Notes: generated from the letters alone by a model not told the origin. A stretch of 64,000 nucleotides of DNA from Phycicoccus sp. CSK15P-2 (GCF_016888005.1 NZ_JAFDVE010000001.1:62001-126000); one strand, 5' to 3'. Shown: positions 17,842 through 27,019, numbered from the stretch's first letter. Numbers and translations: made by a program.

Positions 17842-19401
17842 GTGAGCGACGCCGACCGCACCCGCCCCCAGGCGGCGGAGGCCGATCCGCCGAGTGGTGG
17901 CGCGGTCGGGCGGGTCGCGCGAGGTGGGGCGGTGAACCTCGTGGGCGCCGCGTCCTCGGCGGTCCTCGGCTTCGCGCTGACGACCCTCGTGGCGCGGGGC
18001 CTCGACGACGGCGTCGCGGGGGTGTTCTTCACGACCACCTCGGCCTTCATCGTCGCGGTGGCGCTGGCCGACCTCGGGGTGAGCACCGGGCTGGTCTACT
18101 TCATCTCCCGCGCGCGGACGGTCGGCACGGCCGACCAGGTCCGCGGGTTCGTGCAGGTCGCACGCGGCCCGGTGCTCGTCGTGGCCGCCACCACCGGACT
18201 CGTCGCCCTGGTCGCCGCGCCCGTGCTCGGCGGAGTCATCGGCCCGGACCGGCCGGACGCCACGGCGGCCGCGCTGCGCTGGCTCGCGCCCTTCCTCGTC
18301 GTGGCCGTCGTCGAGAACCTCGCGGTGTCCGCGACGCGGGGGACCGGGACCATGCGGCCCACCGCCGTCACGACCCTCGTGCTGCGTCCGGTCGCCCAGC
18401 TCGTCCTCGTCGGGGTGGCGGTGCTCGCGGCGCGTCCCGACCTCGTCGTCCCCGCGTGGGCGGTGGGGTACGTGGTCTCGGCCGTCGTCGCCGTCGTGTG
18501 GTCCCGCCGGCTGCTCGGCTTCGACGTCCTGCGCCCGGGAGGAGGTCCCGGCCCCCGGGGCGAGTTCTGGCGCTTCACGTGGCCGCGGGCGGTCATGGCC
18601 GCGGCCCAGGTCGCCATGCAGCGGCTCGACGTCGTCCTCGTCGGCGCACTCGCCGGCGCGGTGCCCGCCGCCGTCTACGCCGCCGCGACACGGTTCGTCG
18701 TCGCGGGCCAGATGGGGGCCCAGGCGGTCGGGCTCGCCGCACAGCCCCGCTTCGCCGCGCTCTTCGCCGTCGGGGACCTGGCCTCCGTCCGGGCGCTGTA
18801 CCGCGTCTCGACCGCGTGGCTCGTCCTCATGACCTGGCCGCTGTACCTCGTCCTCGCCGTCTACGCCGACGTCGCCGTGCGCGTGTTCGGCGCCGGGTAC
18901 GAGGGCGGCGACGTCGTCGTCACGGTGCTCGCGGCGGCCTTCATGCTCGGTGCCCTCCTCGGCATGGTCGACGTCCTCCTCGTGATGTCCGGGCGGACCA
19001 CGTGGACCCTGGTCAACACGCTCGTCGGGTTCGCCACGCTCGTCGTGCTCGACCTTCTCCTCGTTCCGGCCCACGGCGTGCTCGGGGCAGCGTGCGGATG
19101 GGCCGGCGCGATCGTGCTGCGCAACGTGCTCGCCGCCGTCCAGGTCCGGGTGGCGCTCGGCGTCGACGCCGTCGGCACGCCACTCGCCACCGCCGTCCTG
19201 CTCGCCGGGGGCGCCGTCGGCGTCCCGCTCGTCGGGGCCCGCGCCCTCGTCGACTCCGCACCGCTCGCGGCCCTGCTCGCGGGCATGGTCGCGCTGCCGC
19301 TCTACGCCGCCGGGTGCTACGTCGCACGCCGGCAGGTCCACCTCCCCGAGCTCGCGCAGGCGCTGCGGCGCCGGGACGGGCGTGCCCCCGCCACCGGGTG
19401 A
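17842..19401 (+). CDS. Polysaccharide flippase (Wzx/MOP type)
   Basis: A 519-residue membrane protein with about 12–14 hydrophobic helices, opening with GRVARGGAVNLVGAASSAVLGFALTTLVARGLDDGVAGVFF. This is the usual start of a MOP-family oligosaccharide flippase. It would turn the lipid-linked repeat to the outer face for Wzy. The GTG at 17842 follows CCCTAGGGCCC, a -10-like hexamer with almost no leader, so the message may be leaderless; an in-frame GTG at 17815 is possible. Divergent from the GH26 gene and followed by the polymerase candidate. Confidence 0.87.
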   Translation: MSDADRTRPQAAEADPPSGGAVGRVARGGAVNLVGAASSAVLGFALTTLVARGLDDGVAGVFFTTTSAFIVAVALADLGVSTGLVYFISRARTVGTADQVRGFVQVARGPVLVVAATTGLVALVAAPVLGGVIGPDRPDATAAALRWLAPFLVVAVVENLAVSATRGTGTMRPTAVTTLVLRPVAQLVLVGVAVLAARPDLVVPAWAVGYVVSAVVAVVWSRRLLGFDVLRPGGGPGPRGEFWRFTWPRAVMAAAQVAMQRLDVVLVGALAGAVPAAVYAAATRFVVAGQMGAQAVGLAAQPRFAALFAVGDLASVRALYRVSTAWLVLMTWPLYLVLAVYADVAVRVFGAGYEGGDVVVTVLAAAFMLGALLGMVDVLLVMSGRTTWTLVNTLVGFATLVVLDLLLVPAHGVLGAACGWAGAIVLRNVLAAVQVRVALGVDAVGTPLATAVLLAGGAVGVPLVGARALVDSAPLAALLAGMVALPLYAAGCYVARRQVHLPELAQALRRRDGRAPATG

Positions 19402-19494
19402 GCCCTCCGACCGTGTCCCGTGCCGGTCGATCCTGTCGTAGCCTGGCTGGCGGGCCGGCCGTGGGCCAGATCGCCGAGCAGGGAGACGCCGACC

Positions 19495-20982
19495 ATGAGC
19501 ACGACCGTGCTGGACCACGTGGGTCCGGCCGCACGCCGCTCCGGCGTGCCCGCACGCGGTGCCCGGACGCGGACCCGGCGCAACCCCGCGTGGATGCTCA
19601 CGCTGCTCGTCGCGGGGTACCCGGTGTTCTGGGTGCTCGGGCTCTCCCAGTTCGCGATGACGATCATGGCCGTCCCCATGCTGGGGGTGCTCCTCCTGCG
19701 GAGGCCGATCCGCCTGCCGCGCGGGTTCGCGGTGTGGGCGGTCTTCCTCGTGTGGAGCGCCATGGGCATCCTGCTGCTGGGTGTCGACCCGCCGGGTTAC
19801 GTCCCGAGCTCGGCCGCGTCCCGCCTCTTCGGGTTCGGGATGCGCGAGCTGTCCTACCTGTCGACCACGGTGCTGCTGCTCTTCATCGGCAACCTCGACG
19901 AGGACGAGCTGCCTCGCGACCGGATCCTGCGGCTCGGTGGGTGGTTCTTCGTCGTCGTCGTCGCAGGTGGCGTGCTGGGCCTGCTCGCCCCGACGTTCAG
20001 CTTCACGTCGCTGTTCGAGATGGTCCTGCCCCGCTCCATCAGCGAGCAGTTCTACGTGCAGAACCTCGTGCACCCGCGCGCGGCCCAGCTCCAGGCGGTC
20101 CTCGGCGACCGCACGCCGCGTCCGGCGGCACCCTTCGCGTACACGAACGACTGGGCCTTCCACCTGACGCTGCTCGGCGTCTTCTTCGTCGCGACCTGGC
20201 GCTACGCGCGTGGGGTCCTCGCATCCCTCGCGTGGCTCCTCGTGCTCGTGGCGGGCGCGGTGACACTCGTGTACTCGCTGAACCGGGCCGCCTGGCTCGG
20301 CGTGGCCGTGGGGGTGTGCTTCGTCGGGGTGCGCCTGGCGCTCCGAGGCCGGTTCGCGCTCGTCGGTGCGCTCGCGCTCGCCGTCGCGATCGGGCTCGGC
20401 ACCGTCGTCACGACGCCGCTCGGGACGGTCGTCGAGCAGCGTCTCGCGGCCGGGCGCAGCGACACCATCCGCGAGTTCACCGCGCGCAAGGCCTTCGAGC
20501 TGTCGGCGCGCTCGCCCCTCGTCGGTTTCGGGAGTACCCGGGCCACCTACGGGTCGGCGGCGTCGATCGCGGTGGGCAAGAGCAGGGAGTGCCCGCAGTG
20601 CGGCAACGCGAGCATCGGGATGAACGGCTTCCTCTACCGGCTCCTCGTCACCACCGGGTACGTCGGAGCAGCGCTCTTCTTTGCGTTCGGTGTCGTCATG
20701 TGGTGGCATGCGCGCTCCCGCCGCACGGTCATGGTCTCCGCGGCGACGACCGTGCTCGTCATGACGGCGTTGTTCAGCCTCTTCTACGACGTGTCCACGG
20801 GCATGCTCGTCCCCACCCTCGCGCTCGGTCTGCTCTGGCGGGAGTCGCGAGCCTCGTCCCACCGGCCCGGCTCTCCCGGGTCGTCACCCGCCGACCTGGG
20901 GAGGTCCCGTACCATGACACGCCCGGAGCGCACTCCGCCACCGCTGCTCCTCCCCGACGTCCGAGAAAGGCCTCGTCCGTGA
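19495..20982 (+). CDS. O-antigen ligase/polymerase (Wzy-like)
   Basis: A 495-residue polytopic protein with about 10–12 membrane helices and a large extracytoplasmic loop. Clear Wzy_C features are ALVYSLNRAAWLG-like sequence (VTLVYSLNRAAWLGVAVGV) and SPLVGFGSTRATYGSAASIAVG just after a long loop. The loop also contains ECPQCGNASIGMNGFLYRLLVTTGY, with a CPQC pair. Expected to polymerise flipped repeat units. The ATG follows GGGAGA; the stop overlaps the next GTG (GTGA), so polymerase and chain-length protein are coupled. Confidence 0.83.
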   Translation: MSTTVLDHVGPAARRSGVPARGARTRTRRNPAWMLTLLVAGYPVFWVLGLSQFAMTIMAVPMLGVLLLRRPIRLPRGFAVWAVFLVWSAMGILLLGVDPPGYVPSSAASRLFGFGMRELSYLSTTVLLLFIGNLDEDELPRDRILRLGGWFFVVVVAGGVLGLLAPTFSFTSLFEMVLPRSISEQFYVQNLVHPRAAQLQAVLGDRTPRPAAPFAYTNDWAFHLTLLGVFFVATWRYARGVLASLAWLLVLVAGAVTLVYSLNRAAWLGVAVGVCFVGVRLALRGRFALVGALALAVAIGLGTVVTTPLGTVVEQRLAAGRSDTIREFTARKAFELSARSPLVGFGSTRATYGSAASIAVGKSRECPQCGNASIGMNGFLYRLLVTTGYVGAALFFAFGVVMWWHARSRRTVMVSAATTVLVMTALFSLFYDVSTGMLVPTLALGLLWRESRASSHRPGSPGSSPADLGRSRTMTRPERTPPPLLLPDVRERPRP

Positions 20983-23120
20983 GTGTGCCGAGAAGCGAGG
21001 CCGACATCGAGGTCGCCGACTACGCCGCCGTGGTCCGGCGCCGCTGGCGGGCCATCCTCCTCGGGGTCGCCGTCGGGGTGCTGAGCGCCGTCGTCGCCGT
21101 CCTCGTCCTCCCGAAGACGTACACCTCCACGGTCTCGGTCCAGGTGCAGTCGGTCGGCGAGGACGGTGCGGTGCAGAACGGCCGGACCTCCTCGGCGCTC
21201 AACCTCGACACCGAGGCCCAGATCGTTCGCTCCACCGCGGTCGCCCAGCTGGCCCTCGAGCAGCTCGGCCCGGGGGTCGACGACTCGTCGCGGTCCCTCG
21301 CCCAGCACGTCTCGGTCACGGTGCCCCCCAACACCTCGGTCCTCAACATCTCCTACAACGCCACGTCGCCGCGCGCCGCCCGGGACGGCGCCCAGGAGTT
21401 CGGTGAGGCCTACCTGACGAACCGGCGGGACGTCGCGGACCGGCGGACCTCCGCCACCCGCGAGAGCATCCAGAAGCAGGCCGACGACGCGCGCGAGCAG
21501 CTCACCACGGTCGTGGACCGGCTCAACAAGCTGCCCAAGGACAGCCCGGACATCCCGATCGTGTCGTCCCAGCGGGACCTGCTGATCTCGCAGATCGGGC
21601 GCCTGGAGTCCGAGCTCCTCCAGCTGCGGACCGCGACGGTGAACCCCGGCGACATCATCACCGAGGCCCAGCTCCCGTCCACGCCGTCCACCCCGAACGT
21701 GCCGATCCTGACCGTGAGCGGGCTGGTCGGAGGCCTCGTGCTCGGGCTCATGCTGGCGTTCGGCCTCGACCGCGCGGACAAGCGGGTCCGCGGGCGCCGT
21801 GACCTCGAGCGCCTGGGTCTCGACGCGCTCGTCGAGCGGGTCGACGTCGGCCGTCCCGGGGAGCTCTGGGCCGCCGGCTCCGGGGCGCGGAACACCGAGA
21901 CGCTGCGCCAGCTCCGCAACGGTCTGCTCCCGCAGCTCCACAGCGAGGAGGGCGAGGTGCTCGTCGCGGGCGTCAGCGACGACGACACCGGCTCCGCGGT
22001 GTCCTTCCACCTCGCGGAGGCCCTGGCCCGCAGTGGCGTGGACGTCGTGTACGTGTGCGCGAACCCCTTCCACTCCGTCATCGGTGAGGAGCTCGTGGCC
22101 GCGGGGCGGCCCGGGCTGGCCGAGCTGGTCCGTACCGAGGCCACGGCCGCCCAGGTCGCCGTCCCGGTCCCGGGCATCGAGAACCTGCGGGTCGTGACCC
22201 AGGGCTCCAGCCCGTCGCTGTCCCTCGAGCTGCTGCAGACCCGGCGCACCCGCGAGGCCTTCGCCGCTCTCGCCGCCTCGACGCAGGTCCTCGTCATCGA
22301 CGTCGCCCCCACGGCCGTCAACGCCGACGCGCAGTCCCTCGCGGCGCTGGGCTACGGGGTGCTTCTCGTGACCACTGCCGAGTCCTCGCAGCGGCAGGAG
22401 GTCGTCGACGCCCTGGACCAGCTCTCACACGTGTCCGCGGTCGTCCTCGGCGCCGTCGTCGCGACCGTCCAGGACGAGCCGGGAACGACCCCGGCCACAC
22501 CGATCATCACGCCGAGTGCCAGCCTGTCGGAGCTCATGGGGGTCCCGCACACCGAGACCGGCGAGGGCCACGAGCCGGACCCGGACGACCCCGCGGCCGA
22601 CGCCGACGCGTCCCACGACGCGGCGGTGGACGACGACGATGCCGAGGAGCCGGCCACGGAGGGCGAGAAGCCGCAGGCCCAGGCGCCGGCCACCGAGGGC
22701 GAGGAGCCGGAGCCGCGGCCTCGGACGCCCGCCCCCGAGGGGCGCGGGACCGTCGAGGACGACGCGCACGGCCGGGGTGGCACGGTGGGCGACGAGCCGC
22801 CCGTGCCCGAGCGCCCCGTCGACGAGCCTCCCGCGCAGGAGCCGTCCGCCGAGCAGCCTCCCGCGCAGGAGCCGTCCGCCGAGCAGGCTCCCGCGCAGGA
22901 GCCGCCCGCCCCGGCGCCCGTCCCGGCCGCCACCAACGCCGCCGCCCGGCCCGTCCGGCCGGCCTCGGACGCCGGCTCCGTCGGCGGCGTCGCGGCCACC
23001 GATGCCCACGCGCCGCGGTTGCGCGGCCCGAGAGGGCAGGCGATCCGGCGTCTCGGGTCCAAGCGTGCGCGACGGCGCGGTGGCGGCCAGGGCGGGAACG
23101 CCTGGTCCACGAACACCTGA
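20979..23120 (+). CDS. Wzz-type chain-length protein with degenerate BY-kinase-like domain
   Basis: 713 residues. The N-terminus (EVADYAAVVRRRWRAILLGVAVG) and hydrophobic segments near 25–45 and 245–265 bracket a Wzz domain with coiled-coil propensity. A Rossmann-like domain (about 310–500) then resembles bacterial tyrosine kinases, with DVVYVCANP (near 356) and TQVLVIDVAPTA (Walker B-like, near 437). The P-loop position reads AGVSDDDTGSAVSFHLAEALA (near 329) with no GK[S/T], so ATP hydrolysis as in Wzc/CapB is doubtful. The tail (about 520–713) is Pro/Glu/Ala-rich with tandem repeats and ends in a basic stretch; it has no tyrosine cluster. Likely sets chain length or scaffolds export. Confidence 0.82.
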   Translation: MSVPRSEADIEVADYAAVVRRRWRAILLGVAVGVLSAVVAVLVLPKTYTSTVSVQVQSVGEDGAVQNGRTSSALNLDTEAQIVRSTAVAQLALEQLGPGVDDSSRSLAQHVSVTVPPNTSVLNISYNATSPRAARDGAQEFGEAYLTNRRDVADRRTSATRESIQKQADDAREQLTTVVDRLNKLPKDSPDIPIVSSQRDLLISQIGRLESELLQLRTATVNPGDIITEAQLPSTPSTPNVPILTVSGLVGGLVLGLMLAFGLDRADKRVRGRRDLERLGLDALVERVDVGRPGELWAAGSGARNTETLRQLRNGLLPQLHSEEGEVLVAGVSDDDTGSAVSFHLAEALARSGVDVVYVCANPFHSVIGEELVAAGRPGLAELVRTEATAAQVAVPVPGIENLRVVTQGSSPSLSLELLQTRRTREAFAALAASTQVLVIDVAPTAVNADAQSLAALGYGVLLVTTAESSQRQEVVDALDQLSHVSAVVLGAVVATVQDEPGTTPATPIITPSASLSELMGVPHTETGEGHEPDPDDPAADADASHDAAVDDDDAEEPATEGEKPQAQAPATEGEEPEPRPRTPAPEGRGTVEDDAHGRGGTVGDEPPVPERPVDEPPAQEPSAEQPPAQEPSAEQAPAQEPPAPAPVPAATNAAARPVRPASDAGSVGGVAATDAHAPRLRGPRGQAIRRLGSKRARRRGGGQGGNAWSTNT
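22827..22910 (+). repeat. 30-bp tandem repeats in the Wzz-like tail
   Basis: Nearly three head-to-tail copies of a 30-bp unit starting CCTCCCGCGCAGGAGCCG, encoding PPAQEPSAEQ. Each copy keeps the reading frame. A low-complexity linker that may vary in copy number between strains. Confidence 0.8.
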
Positions 23121-23121
23121 C

Positions 23122-24309
23122 ATGGCCGACGACCCGGACGTGGGCACCGACGTCATCTCCGTCCTGGGCCGCCTGTACCCCGAGCCGCAGCCGGTGCCCA
23201 GGGGCTCCCGGGGCGGGGACCTGCTCGCGCTGCCCTCGCTCGCCGAGGCCCGTGTCGTCCTCCCGGCTGCCGCGCCGCTCGCCTCCAGTGCGCTGCGGCA
23301 CAGCCGCCGGACGGTCGGCCGCACCGACCGCGTCCGGACGACCGGGATGTCCTTCGGGCTCCGCCTCGGCGCAGGACGCCTCGTGGGCTCACGCGTGGCC
23401 CTGACGGGCGCGGGGCAGGGTATCGACGGGGCCCTCGCCGAGGTGTTCGGGCACCCGGTCGTCACGGGGATGTTCCTCGGCCCCCCGCGCGCCAACCGCA
23501 AGCCGGTGCTGCAGGTCCTCGACGCCGCCGGCCGCGTGGTGGGCTTCGCGAAGGTCGGCATCACCCCCCTGGCGGCGGCACTCGCGGCGCGGGAGGCCGA
23601 GACGCTGCGGATCCTCGGGTCGGCGGACCTCGGCGTCGTCGACCCGCCCCGGCTCCTGGCCGAGCTCGAGTGGGACGGCCTGCCGGTCGTCGTCCAGTCG
23701 GCCCTCCCGGTGTGGGAGCAGGGTCCCGGCCTGGACCACGAGCTGTTCCGGGAGGCGATCCGGGACATCGCCGACACCGGGCCCCGGTGGAACGGGCAGT
23801 GGCGCGACTGCGCCTACCGGGGCACGCTGCGGGAACGGGTGGCTGCCGTCGAGGACCCCGAGCTGCGGGCACTGGCGGCAGGCGTGCTCGACAGCCGGGT
23901 CCCGGACGACCTCGAGCTCTCCACCGGCGCCTGGCACGGCGACCTCAGCGCCTTCAACGCCGCGACCACGGCCGCGCGCCGGGTCCTCGTGTGGGACTGG
24001 GAGCGCTACGAGCAGGGGGTTCCCGTCGGGTTCGACGCCCTGCACCACGTCTTCCTCCCGATGCTGCGCGAGCGGTCCCCGCGTGTCGAGCCCGCCGTCG
24101 CGCTGCTCCATCGCGCACCGTCGCTGCTCGGCCCGCTCGGCGTCGGCCCCTCTGCCGCCGCGGGCGTCGCGACGCTCTACCTGGCCGAGCTCGCGGCGCG
24201 GTTCTCCCGGGACCAGCAGGGCCGCACCGGGACTGCCGGCGGGGACCCCCGGCACTGGATGCGTCCGCTGGCCGCGACGGCCCCGTCCTCGAGGAGCGCC
24301 GATGGCTGA
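23122..24309 (+). CDS. APH/choline-kinase-fold phosphotransferase
   Basis: 395 residues. The C-terminal half has the kinase core: a catalytic loop STGAWHGDLSAFNA (His-Gly-Asp…Asn) near residue 275, then LVWDWERYEQGVPVGFDALHH with the metal-binding Asp. An upstream LQVLDAAGRVVGFAKVG could supply the ATP-anchoring lysine. The N-terminal 100 residues are unlike known kinases. It lies one nt after the Wzz-like gene and overlaps the next sulfotransferase start, so it belongs to the polysaccharide operon. It may phosphorylate a sugar or glycan intermediate; substrate unknown. Confidence 0.7.
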   Translation: MADDPDVGTDVISVLGRLYPEPQPVPRGSRGGDLLALPSLAEARVVLPAAAPLASSALRHSRRTVGRTDRVRTTGMSFGLRLGAGRLVGSRVALTGAGQGIDGALAEVFGHPVVTGMFLGPPRANRKPVLQVLDAAGRVVGFAKVGITPLAAALAAREAETLRILGSADLGVVDPPRLLAELEWDGLPVVVQSALPVWEQGPGLDHELFREAIRDIADTGPRWNGQWRDCAYRGTLRERVAAVEDPELRALAAGVLDSRVPDDLELSTGAWHGDLSAFNAATTAARRVLVWDWERYEQGVPVGFDALHHVFLPMLRERSPRVEPAVALLHRAPSLLGPLGVGPSAAAGVATLYLAELAARFSRDQQGRTGTAGGDPRHWMRPLAATAPSSRSADG

Positions 24310-25171
24310 GCGCGGACCCGCGGCGCAGTGGGCCCACGGACGCGCGCGCCGGGCGTCGGCCGTGGTGGGACGTCTCACGGCGTCGTCCCGGATGGAGCCG
24401 GACTTCCTCGTCGTCGGGGCGCAGCGCGCCGGCACGACGTCCCTCTACCGCACGCTCACGCGCCATCCGGACGTCCTCCCGGCCGGGCTGCACAAGGGCG
24501 TCCACTACTTCGACACGGCCTACGACCGCGGGCCGCAGTGGTACCGGGCGCACTTCCCCCTGCGGGCCACCGCCGCCCGGGTCGCCCGGCGGACGGGCCG
24601 GCGCCCGGTGACCGGCGAGGCCAGCCCGTACTACATGTTCCACCCGCTCGCGCCCGAGCGGATCGCGCGGGACCTGCCGCACGCCAAGGTCGTCGTCATG
24701 CTCCGAGACCCGGTGGAGCGCGCGTACTCGGCGTACACCCACGAGTCCGCCCGGGGCTTCGAGACCGAGTCCTTCGAGCGGGCGCTCGAGCTCGAGCCCG
24801 AACGGCTGGCCGGGGTGGAGGAGCGCTTCGCCCGCGACCCCCACCACGTGTCGCTCGAGCACCAGCACAACGCCTACCTCTCCCGCGGGCACTACGCCGA
24901 GCAGCTGGAACGGCTGGCGGCCCATCTGGGGCGGGACCGGATCCTCGTCGTCGACAGCGACGAGCTCTTCCTCGACGCCGGGCCCGTCCTGCGGGGCGTG
25001 GGCGACTTCCTGGGGCTCGGCCCATGGGACTCGCAGACGTTCGAGAAGCGCAACGCCCGTCCCCGGCGCTCCCTGGAGGGCGCGCTGCGCGAGCGCCTCG
25101 AGTCCTACTTCGAGGATCACGACGAGCGCCTGGCCGCGTGGTGGGGCCGGACACCGAGCTGGCGCGGCTAG
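24302..25171 (+). CDS. Sulfotransferase, second of three
   Basis: 289 residues, heparan-type sulfotransferase fold. MEPDFLVVGAQRAGTTSLYRTL near residue 31 is the PAPS 5'-loop, with KGVHYFD and TGEASPYYMFHP after it, and AKVVVMLRDPVERAYSAYTHE near residue 133 is the 3'-phosphate site. NAYLSRGHYAEQLERLAAHLGRDRILVVDSDELF and QTFEKRNARPRRSL are typical of bacterial NodH/heparan-like members. The start overlaps the preceding gene by eight nt. Expected to sulfate the glycan. Confidence 0.88.
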   Translation: MAERGPAAQWAHGRARRASAVVGRLTASSRMEPDFLVVGAQRAGTTSLYRTLTRHPDVLPAGLHKGVHYFDTAYDRGPQWYRAHFPLRATAARVARRTGRRPVTGEASPYYMFHPLAPERIARDLPHAKVVVMLRDPVERAYSAYTHESARGFETESFERALELEPERLAGVEERFARDPHHVSLEHQHNAYLSRGHYAEQLERLAAHLGRDRILVVDSDELFLDAGPVLRGVGDFLGLGPWDSQTFEKRNARPRRSLEGALRERLESYFEDHDERLAAWWGRTPSWRG

Positions 25172-25179
25172 GCCCGGGG

Positions 25180-25956
25180 ATGGGTTCCACACCGCTCCGG
25201 GTGACGAGCACCCGGGTCGCCGCCGTGGCGTACGGCCTCGGGGTGCTCGCCCTGCTCGTCGTCGTCACCGGTCTGCACCGTGCGATCCTCCCGGGCGGGC
25301 TCGCGGGTCAGGTCGGGCACAACAGCGAGGCCCTCGCCTACGCCCTGTCAGCGGCGGCGCTCGTCCAGTACGCCCGTCCCGCCGCGCTACGAGCCGCCTC
25401 CCGTCCGGCGGCAGCCGCGGTCGGCACCCTGGTGCTGGCCGGCGTGGGGTGTGCGCTGCTGCTCGGTCCGTGGCCGTCGTCCGTCGTCACGCTCAACGAG
25501 TCGGCCTTCGGGGTGGCGCTGCTCTGGCCGTACCTCCTGCTGCCCCGGCCGCTGCGGTACGCGCCACTGGTCACCCTGGGGGGACTTCTCGTCGTGGCCC
25601 TCCTCTTCGACACCCGGATCGTCCTGGACCAGGCCGAGAGCATCGTGCCCGCGCTCCTCGCCCCGATCGCCCTCGACGTCGCGGACCGCACCGTCCTCGA
25701 GCCGGAGCGGCCGGACCGCCCCGTCCTGCGGCTCGTGTGGATCGGGGCGCTCCTCGTGCTCGCCGTGTCGGTGAACCTCGCCGCGCGGTGGGCACGCCAG
25801 GACCTCGCCGGTCCGGTCGACTCCGTCATCGACTACGGTCAGCGTGCCGCCGAGGCCTACTACGGATGGGTCATGATCCACGTCTTCTTCGGGTACCTGC
25901 TCCCACCACGGCTGCGCCGCGACGAGCGGTCCGGACCCACGGAGGTGTCGGCATGA
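25180..25956 (+). CDS. Hypothetical integral membrane protein
   Basis: 258 residues with about six to seven hydrophobic segments (for example VAAVAYGLGVLALLVVVTGLH, AFGVALLWPYLLLP, LVWIGALLVLAVSVNLAARW) and a short charged C-terminus. I do not recognise the family. It sits eight nt after one sulfotransferase and overlaps the start of the next by four bases (ATGA), so its job is probably tied to glycan sulfation or export. Confidence 0.75.
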   Translation: MGSTPLRVTSTRVAAVAYGLGVLALLVVVTGLHRAILPGGLAGQVGHNSEALAYALSAAALVQYARPAALRAASRPAAAAVGTLVLAGVGCALLLGPWPSSVVTLNESAFGVALLWPYLLLPRPLRYAPLVTLGGLLVVALLFDTRIVLDQAESIVPALLAPIALDVADRTVLEPERPDRPVLRLVWIGALLVLAVSVNLAARWARQDLAGPVDSVIDYGQRAAEAYYGWVMIHVFFGYLLPPRLRRDERSGPTEVSA

Positions 25957-26915
25957 GCGCGGGACGCGTCGTCTACGTCGGGGGGATGGGCCGCAGTGGC
26001 TCGACGCTCCTCGAACGGGCCCTGGCCCAGCTCCCCGGGGTCTGCGGGATCGGGGAGACCGTCTACATGTGGCAGCGGGGCGTGGTCAACGACGAGCGCT
26101 GCGGCTGTGGGGTGGCGTTCTCCCGCTGCCCGTTCTGGACCGAGGTCGGCGAGCGTGCCTTCGGAGGCTGGGCGAACGTCGACACCGACCACGTGGCCGC
26201 GCTCCGCCGCAAGGCCGACGACGTCAAGCACGTCCCGGGACTCCTCCTCGGCGTGCACACCGCGTCCTGGCACCGCGCGGCCGCCGAGTACGTGTCGTAC
26301 TACGAACGGCTCTACGCCGCGGTGCGCGAGGTGTCCGGGTGCGACGTCGTCGTGGACTCCTCGAAGGTCACCTCGCTGGCCTACCTCCTGGCCCGCTCAC
26401 CGCGGGTCGACCTGTCGCTCGTCCACATCCTGCGCGACCCGCGCGCCGTCGCGTACTCGTGGACCAAGGTCGTGCGGCGCCCGGAGGTCACGGACTCCGA
26501 GGCATACATGCCCCGGTACTCGCCGACCTACATGGGTGCGCTGTACAGCGGGCACCACGTGCTGCTCGAGGCACTGCGGCTGCGGGGTGTGCCGACGCTG
26601 AACCTCCGCTACGAGGACTTCGCCGACGCGCCGGAGGTGGCGGTGCGCCGCACGGCGGCCTTCGCCCACCTCGAGTACGACCGCGATGCGGTGTTCGGCG
26701 CCGACGACCGCACCCTGCGGCTCGAGACCGTGCACACCGCGAGCGGCAACCCCTCGCGGTTCCGCACCGGAGCGGTCGACGTCCGGCGTGACGACTCGTG
26801 GACAGAGCGGATGCCGTTGCGGCAGAAGGCGGTCGTCTCGGCCCTGACCTCTCCCTTGCTCGCGGCGTACCGCTACCGGCCGGTGTCCCGGAACGCCGCC
26901 ACGCCGCGCGGCTGA
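25953..26915 (+). CDS. Sulfotransferase, third of three
   Basis: 320 residues. VVYVGGMGRSGSTLLERALAQLPG near residue 5 is the PAPS 5'-loop; VVVDSSKVTSLAYLLARSP near 130 and LSLVHILRDPRAVAYSWTK near 152 form the 3'-phosphate region. An unusual cysteine cluster, RCGCGVAFSRCPFW near residue 50, could bind metal. This subfamily is distinct from the other two sulfotransferases here, suggesting different acceptor positions. A hairpin terminator follows the stop directly. Confidence 0.87.
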   Translation: MSAGRVVYVGGMGRSGSTLLERALAQLPGVCGIGETVYMWQRGVVNDERCGCGVAFSRCPFWTEVGERAFGGWANVDTDHVAALRRKADDVKHVPGLLLGVHTASWHRAAAEYVSYYERLYAAVREVSGCDVVVDSSKVTSLAYLLARSPRVDLSLVHILRDPRAVAYSWTKVVRRPEVTDSEAYMPRYSPTYMGALYSGHHVLLEALRLRGVPTLNLRYEDFADAPEVAVRRTAAFAHLEYDRDAVFGADDRTLRLETVHTASGNPSRFRTGAVDVRRDDSWTERMPLRQKAVVSALTSPLLAAYRYRPVSRNAATPRG

Positions 26916-26935
26916 CGGTCCCGGACCGGACCGTC
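26914..26935 (+). terminator. Hairpin terminator of the sulfotransferase operon
   Basis: GACGGTCC (26914–26921) and GGACCGTC (26928–26935) are perfect arms with a six-base loop. The left arm overlaps the stop codon of the third sulfotransferase. Confidence 0.6.
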
Positions 26936-26971
26936 CGCCGCGCGGCTCGGGAGATGGTCCCGCCGGGGGTC

Positions 26972-26999
26972 TTGCGGATTCGGCGGGGTGAAATATCAT
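26972..26999 (+). promoter_or_regulatory. Promoter of leader element copy B
   Basis: TTGCGG (26972–26977) and TATCAT (26994–26999) with 16-nt spacing form a good housekeeping promoter in an otherwise GC-rich gap. A transcript starting near 27006 would contain the whole of leader copy B. Confidence 0.55.
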
Positions 27000-27019
27000 G
27001 ACTTCCCAGTCGCCGCGAC

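Noticed and set aside
17622-20978. An open frame that joins upstream of the Wzz-like gene for a total of over 1800 codons
   Set aside because: The upstream part lies out of frame over wzx and wzy, is full of Arg/Gly/Pro runs typical of shadow frames, and the real protein begins at the GTG at 20979.
22827-22910. Possible CRISPR-like direct repeats
   Set aside because: The 30-bp units are adjacent without spacers, in frame, and encode a Pro/Glu-rich linker.
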